DNA of 64,000 nt from Lingula anatina (taxonomy: Eukaryota > Brachiopoda > Lingulata > Lingulida > Lingulidae): NCBI RefSeq assembly GCF_001039355.2, contig NW_019776004.1, positions 1 to 64,000 on the forward strand. The letters are read 5' to 3'. Positions 47,771 through 59,200 of this stretch are shown here, piece by piece. Both the position numbers and the translations under genes were made by a program. The first letter of the stretch is position 1. The number at the start of each line of letters is the position of its first letter. Under the pieces are notes generated by a model. The model was given only the letters and a program-made list of their open reading frames with translations, made no database searches and was not told where the DNA came from.

Positions 47771-48478
47771 CGAGTTATCTTTTAGTAACAAAGTTTATCT
47801 GGTAGATATTTAATATCTAAGAAAGAATATACCAAACATAAGCCTTAATTTCTTTCAGGTCGTCAACTTAAAATCCTGGTCGGCCAAATGGGAGAACGTC
47901 ACAACACATCTTCCAGTGGCGGTGGCGGTGGAACGTTCGTCACATATGTTGATAACGATCCATTGATCGTGGCCGGAGGAGGAGGTGGGATAGAGCAGCT
48001 TAAGATCGTACAGGCTGTGTGCAGCGGCACGGCGCGTAACGATGGCAACCGTGGATTTGGAGGGTCGGCTTGGCCGGGTGGGCGTAACGGACAGGGTGCT
48101 TCGACAGCCGACTCCAGCAATTCAGGGGGAGGTGGGGGCGGTCTACTCACGGACGGGAGGAGCAGTGCAAAGTACGGCGGGTCCGGGACAGGAGGCGAGG
48201 GCGGAAAAGCGTTTGTGAACGGCGGTGCAGGAGGAAGAACCCACTACTGGCCGGATGCGCGGTATAACACAGCGAACGGTGGGTTCGGGGGAGGGGGCGG
48301 TGCCTACGGGTATGGCGGAGGAGCGGGCGGAGGGGGCGGCTACTCTGGCGGGGCGAGTGGGGACAATAACCCCAACTCCTGCGGCGGGGGAGGAGGCTCC
48401 TACAACGCCGGGACAGACCAGGCGGGCAACGACGGGGAAAATGAAGGACACGGATACGTCGTGCTCACCAGGCTGTAA
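43261..48478 (+). CDS. GRP3: secreted EGF plus ALK/LTK-type glycine-rich domain protein
   Basis: Exons 43261-43615, 44457-44576, 44882-45049, 45301-45384 and 47859-48478, all phase 1 (448 codons plus stop). I chose the ATG at 43261 over the in-frame ATG at 43219: it gives a proper signal peptide ([17 protein letters not shown]), and a TATATAAA at 43212-43219 would put transcription start near 43240. Exon 1 differs from GRP1/2 but keeps a cysteine pair (ADCPYM, VECVKT) and a dibasic FGKR, then ends in a Thr/Ser-rich linker. Exon 2 is a six-cysteine EGF module beginning [10 protein letters not shown], of the calcium-binding type, with no counterpart in GRP1/2. Exons 3-5 match GRP1 exons 2-4 closely. 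Intron 4 holds two inverted-repeat elements, one with a nested insertion. Function unknown. Confidence 0.85.
44158..44257 (+). pseudogene. Decayed EGF exon upstream of the GRP3 EGF exon
   Basis: Matches the functional EGF exon at 44457-44576 (GCCAGTCAACCATGTAAAAA; AACTCCTACAGCTGTGTGTG) but has lost the ACGTGTTATGATGG segment and its acceptor, so the frame and cysteine spacing are broken. A donor-like GTCAGT remains at 44258. Confidence 0.8.
45488..45701. mobile_element. Tourist/Harbinger-like MITE, copy 1 (GRP3 intron 4)
   Basis: Ends GAGTGCATTCCCAGAGATTT / inverted GACCCCATTCCCACAGATTT, followed by TAGATCGATC. It is flanked by TTA on the left and TAA on the right. The paralogous GRP1 intron shows the empty site (GAAACTTAAAGGTATTCTG near 31890). 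Non-coding, with a partly palindromic interior. Confidence 0.75.
45837..47438. mobile_element. Tourist/Harbinger-like MITE, copy 2, split by a nested element
   Basis: The outer parts 45837-45937 and 47357-47438 together match the 215-bp family (GGAGTCTCACTAAATTGC; CAGACATTTAAGCCGGTTGA). TTA lies on both sides, and the empty site is seen in GRP1 near 32020 (TGATTTAGTTCTTAATGCC). The right tip is truncated. A 1419-bp element interrupts it at 45938-47356. Confidence 0.75.
45938..47356. mobile_element. Nested 1419-bp element with TA target site and 22-bp perfect ends
   Basis: Ends CACTGTAAAAACAGTGTTTAGC and its exact inverse, with TA at 45936-45937 and 47357-47358. The first 16 bp are themselves palindromic. 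The interior is full of GTTTAGC/GCTAAAC subterminal motifs and has no credible transposase. TA targets suggest a Tc1/mariner-related or other TA-inserting non-autonomous element. Confidence 0.75.
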
Positions 48479-49231
48479 TCATTTGTGTGCTAGCTGTCGC
48501 CTAGGACCTGCAAGTATTTACAGGTACACTCACCATGCGATTTTTATCTTTATTGTGGACATGGACAAAATGGACATGGACGAATTCGAACTTTGTAATA
48601 TCCAAGTTGTGGACAATATGATTGCCGGCACTTACCAAATATTTTACCAGTCATTGGGCTGTTTTAAATACAGATTACGCCTGTGCTTGATACAAACTTA
48701 AATGTATGATAAAAGCCCCGTAGCATGCATATATAGGGTGACTATAAAGACATGAGAACATGTAAGAGACATTTTTATTTACCTAGATACCCTGTGGTTA
48801 GCCTATAATTTACTCATACGAATCCTTGGTTTAATCTAACAAAAAGTGAAGCAAATGCTTGACCTCGTGCCTGCGTAGAAGATTAATTTCATCTACAAAA
48901 TTTAAAGTCTACATACTGTAGAGCATTATCCTAATATACTCACATGTAGGGCCCACGTACATGTATTGTCCACGCGGTTGGCTCAAGTTCGGGCTGAGTA
49001 GGCTTACCTGAGTAGGGTTACCTGAGTAGGCCTACCACTAGCACAGATTATGTATATTCCTATTTTGCTTAATTTTGACTTTGGCTCTCGTGTTAGGCTA
49101 TATAGGGTCACTGCGTGAATTGCCTAACATTTGCATTCTTGTTAGATAATTTTGAAAAGTCAAATGTTAACGAATAGCTCTCTTTAGTCGTCAAAATATC
49201 TGCACCAGAATACATTTTAACTTGCACCAAC
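48479..49231. other. 3' flank of GRP3
   Basis: Non-coding. The first 100 bp resemble the 3' flanks of GRP1 and GRP2 (GTGTGCTAGCTGTC). A short repeat of CTGAGTAGG..TACC lies at 48995-49035. Confidence 0.5.
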
Positions 49232-49374
49232 CTTTCGATTGTATCCAGTGCCTGATTGAATGACTTAATAAAGTTTGCATTAATTCTGTTTTGTCCATTT
49301 TCTAGACGAATAACTGCGATGTTGTTGTTGATTATATCAACTCGGACTCCCCTGTCCTCCATTTTGACTGTCAT
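49232..49374 (-). CDS. Duplicate first exon of the enoyl-CoA isomerase gene (orphan or alternative first exon)
   Basis: It opens ATG ACA GTC AAA ATG GAG and encodes 47 codons plus 2 nt, ending GAA AG at the donor GTTGGT. It is nearly identical to exon 1 of the complete gene at 40101-39971 (shared IAVIRLENGQNRINANFI), with the upstream ATG intact here. I see no exons 2-4 between this exon and 40.1 kb. It is therefore either a leftover of the GRP3-containing duplicate or a distal first exon that splices into exon 2 at 36266, skipping 13 kb; the donor phase fits that exon. It lies about 1 kb from the kinesin start and points away from it. Confidence 0.7.
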
Positions 49375-50411
49375 GTGACAATCATGTGACAGCTATTACG
49401 AAATGTGGGCGTGCAGGGGATAATGGGGAAAGGGGGCAACAGCTTTCAAATAAGCATATCGATTGATTAGTTAAATCACACACTGTGAGTGGTTGTTATT
49501 CTAAATAACGTAGGCGTCACACTTACTTTAAAGCAAATGAATAATGTACTTACAAGTGTTTTGGTTTAGTTAAATTATATATACATTTAGGCTCTGTTCT
49601 CACAACTTTTAGATCGATCTATCACCGCGGGGAGTCTCACTAGATTACTGTCAGATAATCCCCCTTAAGTGTCCGTCCCCGCCTACTACAAGCTTTAAGG
49701 GGTAATTAACTTTCGTGTCCGCCCGGCTGACAGCTATTTAGCGTGAACCCCCAGGGAGTTAGGTCGATCCAATGTAGGTCGATCTAATCTATGAGAATGG
49801 GGTGTTAGATTTACCGATTCACCAATTGCTAATTGAAGGTGCGCATGTTACCTGCATAATGTATATATGCTGAATGGTTAACGATCCATTTTTCAATATT
49901 TTGTTTTCTACTTAATAAAGAAAAACGCACGACACTGCAGCGACAATTTTCCAAAAGAAGAAAAATATAATGAATTATAAAAATAAATTTACACCCTGCT
50001 CGAAAATTATAGGAAGGCCTAAATACAGGTTGAGTACCCTGCAATACAGACTCAAAACAATCGAAAAAGTTCAAAAAGAAATTGTGAAATATGACGTTAT
50101 TTTGAGTATTATACAATACAGCCGCGAGACAGTAACCACAGCTGATTTCAACATGTTATTGATCTAACCATAACAATCTAAGGGGTTTATTGACCGTGTC
50201 ATCTATTCTGACCTCAATCTATTGACAAACCCTAGCAACGTCTTGGCAACGTGTCAACATGTACCTTGTAAACCGATTCAACATGGAGGACGCAGGAGCC
50301 CAGTGAAGTAATTGAGTTGGAAACTTTTGGGAATAACGTAGGAATTAGTGGACCGATTTGGACGCATCTGCAGGATAACATTTAGATTTTAGTACCGAGT
50401 CAGCTGCGACG
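49375..50411. promoter_or_regulatory. Divergent intergenic region between isomerase-like exon 1 and kinesin
   Basis: About 1.04 kb separates two start codons pointing outward. It holds MITE copy 3. No TATA box is evident near the kinesin start. A shared promoter region is an inference from layout only. Confidence 0.4.
49590..49804. mobile_element. Tourist/Harbinger-like MITE, copy 3
   Basis: 215 bp with ends GGCTCTGTTCTCACAAC / inverted CACCCCATTCTCATAG and TTA on both sides. It lies in the divergent interval between the isomerase-like first exon and the kinesin start. Confidence 0.75.
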
Positions 50412-51410
50412 ATGGCGGAGGAAAGCGTCAAGGTGGCGGTACGCTTGCGACCATTTATATCCTTGTTATCACACGATCTTTAATGTACAGTATGTGCACC
50501 TGCACCCATAGCCCTGCTAGTGAAGATTTTTTAAACTCGCAGTTAATTACATACTTTGTATGGTGTCGCTAAATGATACCTGTAGTAATCCATAGTTCCT
50601 GTAGAGTGTAGTTTGAATCTGTTCAGTAGAAATCCCTTACGTACATAATGGGTCTCTACCCGAGTAGTGCTTTCCACTGCATGAACCTGCTGCAGTTTAG
50701 GGGCCTATAATACAGGTAGAACTCAGTTTATTGGGAGGGTGTAATATCTTTTTTATGTGACAAATGTAGTAAGCACACGGTTATACACGTATACGACAAT
50801 GTGGTAGATCAAGATTAAATCGGTTATATATACTGGACACAATTTAATCCAAAGTTAAGACATACACTTCTGCATCCTCCAGTGTGGAGGATGGTGTTTG
50901 TGTTTGTGGCTAAATATTTAGGCTCTATTCCCATAGATTTTAGATCGATCTATCCCCGCGGGGAGTCTCACTAGATTACTTTCAGATAATCCGACTTAAA
51001 TGTCCGTCCCGCCTACTACAAGCTGGAAGGGGGTAATTAACTTTCGTGTCCGCCCGGCTGACAGCTATTTAGCGTGAATCCCCAGGGAGTTAGGTCGATC
51101 TAAAGTAGGTCGATCTAATCTATGGAAATGGGGTGATAGGCAGAGACCTGTAGACTGTGCTGGTAAATGTTGACATATAGTGTAAAGGTGTTAACTGCTT
51201 GGCTTACGATGGTTTACTGATACATGGCAGGTTAATTATGGCAAGGAGTTATAACAGACTCCTTGATTATGGGGCTTACGCATCATCACTGCATCTGTGA
51301 CAATATTGCTGTTTATAATTACGCGGGTATGGCTTCCTTTCAATTCTGCACGCATTTCGCCATGCTTGCGTCTTGCACACTCTCCTAGTAGGTCTATATT
51401 CTCTCTCTCC

Positions 51411-51459
<49 letters not shown>

Positions 51460-54058
51460 TTTTCGGTCCGCCGTCATAATTTTACTGTTATTACCTTCAA
51501 TAGTTTAAATTTATTCGCACATACACATCTTTATAAAGGGTCACATATTTTTATCAACATTTTCACAAATTTACAAAGAGTAAACTTTCCCAGCCCCGTC
51601 AATTCAAATGTACACGTACAAGGTGAGTACAAGGAGTACATTACAAGATAAAAGCTAAAAATGATCGATGACCATTGATATCAATTTGGGTCACCAATTT
51701 TATTATTTTTCATAAGCTTACAGAGGGCACCCCCCCCCCCCACCAATGTACGGTTTGTAGACTTGTAAAAATGATGATAAAATGTACGATTCCTAGGTAA
51801 TACGGTAGATTCAGATTCAGATTATTTATTGAAAAACACTTTCACATATACAGGGTACTCAGTACATTCAATGACAGCACAAATTAATAGATATATTTAT
51901 AAATGATCATAGTTGTTATATAGATGGCTATACTAATGGATATGCGCGCAGATCATTTACCAAGCTTGATCTATACACCCAGTTTATGGCGCATATCATA
52001 TCAGTCAAGCATATATGGGGAAAGCTTTCTCTAAAACATCCAGTCACATACCCTGTGCTAGTTACTGACTCCTTAACCAGTCTCACAACAGTCGTGAGAA
52101 GGCCCGCAATGCCACGCTGATTATCGACATGAAGGGACCGACGACGTACATCAAGGACCCCTCGGCACCTAGCGAGGAGGCCAAGTCGTTCACCTTCGAC
52201 TACAGTTACTGGTCCCACGACGGCTCTAAGCTGGAGGGCGACGGCTACATCGCACCTGATCCCGGTCACCCCAATGGGAAAAAATTCGCTGACCAGGTTA
52301 GGTTTGATTTTTTAAAGTCATTTTGATATTCAATATTTTTTTATTTGAATTTTAATTAAAATGGATCTTAATTTTTGAATTTGAATATATTTAATTTGTA
52401 TTGTATGACATGTGATAAAAATTAAGTATTACAAGAATATGATTATCCTTACGCCTTGTGTTTTTGTTTTAAATGCGTGAAGTATAGAGATGTTGAGGAT
52501 AAAGATTTTTAAATGCATAATTTCAAACATATTGATGAGATCACAACCTTTAATGGCCATCTCCATTTCTCTTCCAGAAAACCGTGTTTCAGGACCTTGG
52601 TATGGGAGTACTGACCAACGCCTGGGACGGCTTTAACTCCACCCTCTTCGCCTATGGACAGACAGGGTCCGGCAAGAGCTGGTCAGTGGTGGGATACGGC
52701 GTAAACAGAGGTGAGTGACCGCGCGCTAGGGGATTTTAAACCACTCTTTCATTACCCAGTTATATTGGATATGTGTGTGTGTATGTGTGTGTTTGTGGGA
52801 ACGGGGTCCATTTTACTCATTCCCAATGAACCTATCGCTATTTTATGTTTACATGTATAGCATTTTCTTTAGATTTTTCAGATAAAAATACTTATCGTTT
52901 ATGATCCCTAGAAAACGTTGTCGATTTAATTCATTTTCACTCCAAAATCTTGCACACTGAATTTTCATGCAATCACGATTACATACAGAGTACTGAATGC
53001 TATTTTCTCCATTACCAATAACATAAAATGCGTCACATATCATGGTTTTCTTACCCCCTCCAGGCATTGTGCCTCAGTTTTGTGAGGAAGTCTTCAACAG
53101 AGTAGATGCGGAGAAGAATAACGGATCTTCCACACAGTTTGAGGTAGGATAAGAATAATTTGAAAAAGAAAATCGATGGTTAAGTCGCACCATATTTTCA
53201 CTATTAAATTATCATATTGTTCTTTAATTGTACAAATATATAAATTTGGACAACGATAACATTGTAAAAAGAGTCGGCAGATTCCGAAAAAAAAAAAAAA
53301 AAAAAAAAGATATCGCCAATGTCGAGGGAACATTTGTGTTAAGTATACACATGTGCATGATGATATACGTATTCTCTCTGATTATCCAATTTACTTTTAG
53401 AATAAGTACCGAAACAATTTGTCAAATTTTGACACCTGGTTTTAAATCCGAAAGTCAACATACTCAACAACAACTCAAGTATACTTCATATCTATAGCGC
53501 TGGTTACAGAGTAGTTGATCAATAAGGGTGCTTTCCCAGATATTTAGATCGATCTAAGGATTACGTTTTAGATCAACCTAACTCCCTGGGGGTTCACGCT
53601 AAATTGCAGTCAGCCGAGCGGGCACCATAGTTAATTACCCCCTTACAGCTTTTAGTAGGCGGGACAGACGCTTAAGCCGGCCAAGCTGACAGTAGTCTAG
53701 TGAGACTCCCCACAGGGATAGATCGATTTAAAAATCTATGGAAATGGGGTGTAAGAAACCGATATTCTCTGGTCTTAAGTTAAAATCTGTGTGTTTATTT
53801 CCAGGTGAACTTCAGTATGTTGGAGATATACAATGAAATTGTTAGAGACCTGCTGAACCCAGGGTCTGGCGGTAAAGGCGGCCTGAAGGTCAGGCAGCAC
53901 CCTAAGAAAGGATTTTATGGTAGGTCATTTAAAATGTTGGGGTTACAGTTAGAATAAAATCTTAAATATTTTGCTTCTGTTATGCAGTGTTTGGAGAAAA
54001 TGTTTTCCGCTGGTTAGAAATACTTTAACAGGTTGCATCATCGTAAGAGGTTTTATGC

Positions 54059-54108
<50 letters not shown>

Positions 54109-56241
54109 TATTATTATTATTATTATTATTATTTTATTTATTATTTTTTGCGGTGTGTAAGGCTTGACTTGCCGCAAATATCAACTCTAAGTACTTGGTT
54201 CGGGCATTGTTGCCAGACACTCCACTAATCAAGGAATTATCTGTTTGCTTCTAGCTCAAGGCCTTACGAGCGCCTTGGTGAGTAGTTATAATGACATTGA
54301 GAAGAAAATGGAGGAAGGCACGACTAACAGAACTGTGGCCGCCACCAATATGAATGCTACTAGCAGGTAAAAAAAAAAAATAATAAAAATAAAAATAAAT
54401 AATTAAATAAATAAATATTATGAGAAGTTACTCCTGGTGCTTTGTCTAGCTTATTTTAAAGGGTTAGATGAATATTTGTTTTGAATAAAGAGAAGTTTTG
54501 AATTAAATAGAGAATAATCAAGCAAAATACAATGGATTATATAAAACAATTTTAGCCGTGCTGATGTAATCTTTTGAGTGCATGGTAAATGGTGAAGTGG
54601 TAAAATTCTGCTTGATGGATAATAACAACGAAAAAGAAGAATTTATGTTAGGATAGGACATCTCTCAATCTATGCATATATAATTTCAGTCGTGCTCACA
54701 CCATCGTTGGAATCACACTGATACAGAAGTTCAAGAATGCTGCAGGAGAAGAGACGGCTAAGACTGGGATAGTCAACCTGGTAGATCTGGCTGGAAGGTA
54801 GGTCACGACGACCCCACTGAGTGTCTAAATATCTTTTATATTAGTTATTATCTCTTTATTGATTGGGTGTGTACATGTGCATGCATACTTGCTTCATTGA
54901 GGTATTTATTGTCACTTTCTCAATTCTGATGTTCACCTTGGTGAGAACACAAAGTCTAGAATATTTAGAAGTTAAATGATATTTAAACTGCTACAGTAGG
55001 TAAAAAAAAAAAAAAAAAAAAAAAAGAGAGAGAGAGAAAATAAATACTGAAAGTAATTACAGCAGTTAGTTACTTTTCTACAGGTGTGTTTACCAATTTT
55101 CATCACTTTTCATACATTCATGTTAAAACAAATTTTATGTTGATTTTTTCAAAGTGTTTTCAATTTACTTTAAAAATTCTATAATGATCAATAGGTGTCT
55201 AAATGGACAACAGTTGGGAGTATTAATTCCACTTTCACCCTAAGCATTTCAATACAATGTTGAAAATCCTCCCAGTAGGCCTACTTTGCTTCAGTAGATG
55301 ATGATGGTTTTTATTGCTATTCAGTGAGCGTGCTGACAGCACAGGTGCCACAGGCGACAGACTGAAAGAGGGCGCTGCTATCAACCAGTCGTTGTCTTCT
55401 CTTGGTAATGTCATCTCTGCACTGGCTGAAAAATCATCAGGGAAAAATACCAGAGGTAAATATGATCACACCGATATAAACAGCATTATTGATTCAATTA
55501 ACAAGTAGGTTTTTTTTAGATTTAATTAATCACCATATTTCTTGATACATTTTACAATATTTCTTAAAATAACCCTAACCCTAATCCTTAAAATAATGTA
55601 TCTTTTCTTTAAATGTTGTGCAAGAATTCATAAATGATTTTAGTAGTCTTTAGATACCAGTGATATCTTTATGATAAGATATGCACATGTTTACTGGCAC
55701 ATCCCAGTTTACAATGAAAAGTAAGTGGGAAGATTCATTTTTATCATTTTGTTTCGAACTATGGTATTTTCTCATGCAAAACATATTTGAAGGAAGTAAT
55801 TCTGAGGGTTGTTCTGCTTTGCAGTTGCTAAGCTTATCATGAAACTTAAATATTTATTCTTTTTTTTTTCATTTTTAGTACCATACCGTAACTCAGTGTT
55901 AACTATGCTGCTGAAGAATGCCTTGGGTGGAAACAGCAAGACAATTATGGTGGGTTTTTATACCAGCTCTATAGTGATCACAACCAACATGCTGCCAAAT
56001 ACAAGCTATCTAAGTGGTATACATACAGTCACAGTTTAGTTGATAGTAATTTGGAACATTGAGGGAATTTTGCTGGTTTATATACATGTATATAAAAACA
56101 AACCAGTATATTCACATTTTTTTTGGCATATCTTTAAAGGATGATCCATCATATTTTTTTGCAGATAGCTGCCCTGAGTCCAGCTGACATCAACTATGAT
56201 GAAACCCTGAGCACACTGAGATATGGTGAGTCAGGTGTTGG

Positions 56242-56275
<34 letters not shown>

Positions 56276-59200
56276 TCTCTACCACTATCAATATGCTTAC
56301 CCGTAAAGCATATTGTGCTGTGCTTTGCTTGAGCTGGTCTAAAGCCAAAATGAAGGTCATGCAAAATTTTGCATTCTGTTAGAGTAAATGTGTTAGATGT
56401 GACTCAGATCCATTGTGCTAGATGCAACCTAATTCATTGTGTTAGATGTGACAGAGTGTGCATTCTTCTCCAGCTGACCGAGCCAAGCAGATCAAGACCA
56501 AGGCCACAGTGAATGAGGACCCCACAGAGAAACTGATCCGAGAGCTTCAGGAGGAGAATGAGAGGTTGAAGAAGATGATGGAGGGAGGAAATATCCAGGT
56601 GCCACGGGGCGATGGCGATGATGAGATTCAGGCTTCAGAAGGGATGTCAGAGGAGGGTGAGGATCAATTTACATCTAAAAGCGCAACCCTCTCTGAGGAA
56701 ATAATTCTCATGTTATACCATAAGATGTGACACAGATCAAGTTATTGTCAGTCATTCAGTCAAAAGATTTAAAAAGTTCTTAATCCAATTATAATTTTTT
56801 CCACTTGCCTTATAACAAAAGAATAAACCTTAGTTTAAAGGGCAAAGATACTTTTTGGTTTGTAAATTTACATGTACATTTTACAGCGTGCTTAATGTCA
56901 GCTTTTCACTGTTAGTTATTGTAACTGATTCTTTTTTTCCCCTTTTTTTTCAGAAATTGCTGCCCTGAAGAAGCAGCTAGAGGAGGAGTACAAGGCAGAG
57001 TTAGAGGAAAATGCCAAGCAAATGGAAGAGATGAAGAAGGCATATGAAGACAAACTGAGAGAATCTCAGGAGGATAGCAAGGTCAGTGTTTGTTAATGTG
57101 TACATATATATGAATGTAGTTAAATTGTTTGTTGATCTATTTTTGAGTGTCTCTACTAGTATTTTAATTTGGAAGTGAGTTTTTTTTGGGTATTTATATA
57201 GAAATGAATGATTGTTTAAGATATGTAGTGAATTGCAAATGCAAATTACATAACTGCATTGTAATGTCATATTGTGCATATGAATACAATTCAAACTTTT
57301 TAAAATCTTAGGCATCATCACTGTCAGATACCCAAGCCAAGAAACAGACTGTGCCACATCTCTCCAACTTAAACTTTGACCCACAGCTGACGGGGAAAAT
57401 TGTCTACTTTATTGACGGAGACACCAAGACAGTCGGCAGCAAGAAAGGAGAACAGTCTGACATTGTGCTGGCTGGTCCAAGGTTGGTGGCCATGTTGATA
57501 ATTGATAATTGAAAATATCCACCCTTTCTTCCTTTTATTTTTTTCTATAAAAATTGTAAGATAAGATAAGATAAGATAAGATAAGAGTTTATTTAGCCAA
57601 TTATAAAAATTGGAAATCATTTCCTTTTGGAGCAATATACAGAGTAAAATAATAAAATAATACAATAAATAAATAAATTAAGAATTTTGTTTTGACATCA
57701 AATTAAAATGCATCACTGCACTTGGATAAAAGCTGTTTAAAAAGCGTTTACTGCCTTTAAAAGCCTTAATTGTAGCACTGATAGCACTTAACTATGTATA
57801 CTTGCTGAAATTGTCTCACATTTTTTTACTTGTGAAGTATATGCTACTGAAGTAGGTTATTAGAAAACATTTTTGGTCCATTTCTGGATGAGGGAAAAAG
57901 AACTGTTGCAATTATTGAGTACTTGGTACAATATAATTAAGGCCAAAAATGGTGATTGATTTATTAAATACAAAAATTATACGCATACCAGTAATTGAGT
58001 TTGTACTGGTACCTGCATGTTGCTACTTCAAAATATCTTTAGGTAAAAAAAAATAAATATACACTGTATATCATTTATTAAGCAAATGCTGTATTTTTCC
58101 TCAGCATAATGGCACAGCATGCAGTGTTCACTGTAGAAGGAGGCAAGATCTTCTTGGAAAAGATGGCTGCAAATGCACGCCTGCTGATGAATGGCGACCC
58201 GGTGAACCAGAAGACGGAGGTGAAACATAATGCAAGGTACTGTAAGAAAAAGAAACATCCAATGAGACTAACTGCCAGTAGGATTGAGTATTGGATTGGA
58301 ATGGGGGGGGGGGGGGCACAGGGAGGGCTTGGACACGCATACAGACCCCCCCCCCCCCCCCCCCCCACCCACCAAAAAAAAAAAAAAAAAAAAAACCCAT
58401 AAATTAGAAATAAATTATGGCGATCATGCACAGTGACTGATACAAAAATGAAAAATCACTTGTTAAGTACTGCCTAGACTATCATTTGTTATAACATTAG
58501 ATATTTATGTCGGGATATCAACCAATGAAAANNNNNNNNNNNNNNNNNNNNNNNNNNNNNNNNNNNNNNNNNNNNNNNNNNNNNNNNNNNNNNNNNNNNN
58601 NNNNNNNNNNNNNNNNNNNNNNNNNNNNNNNNNNNNNNNNNNNNNNNNNNNNNNNNNNNNNNNNNNNNNNNNNNNNNNNNNNNNNNNNNNNNNNNNNNNN
58701 NNNNNNNNNNNNNNNNNNNNNNNNNNNNNNNNNNNNNNNNNNNNNNNNNNNNNNNNNNGACCCCCCCCCCCCCCACACACACACACCAAATGATAATAAC
58801 ATTATAAAAAAGGCCATTTAGAGAGGGAGATTAGGGAAAAATGGATTGAAGTAAGCCTCCAACTTCTTAACTCCCCTTTGAAATAAATAAATAAATAAGT
58901 AAATAGATAAATAAATAAATAAACTACTTATATATGACTGGGAGTCCTGTTGGGGTAATTTATAGAGTGTGTTGAAGGTGTTAATTTATAATTTTTTGTT
59001 TGATGACAAAGGATTCCTAGAGGAGCAAAAAAATTCTCACTTTGTATAGATCATTTATGCATAGATACACACAGCAATAATTCGATATAGAGAAGCAACT
59101 TAATTGTGGGATATATTTCCGACTGGATGTGCAGGTAATATATCTTTGTTGCAAAGCTTGCATTTTTCATGACTGTCATTAGCCAGGGTGCTATAAATCT

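Noticed and set aside
55569-55586. CCCTAACCCTAA telomere-like string
   Set aside because: Only two to three units inside a kinesin intron.
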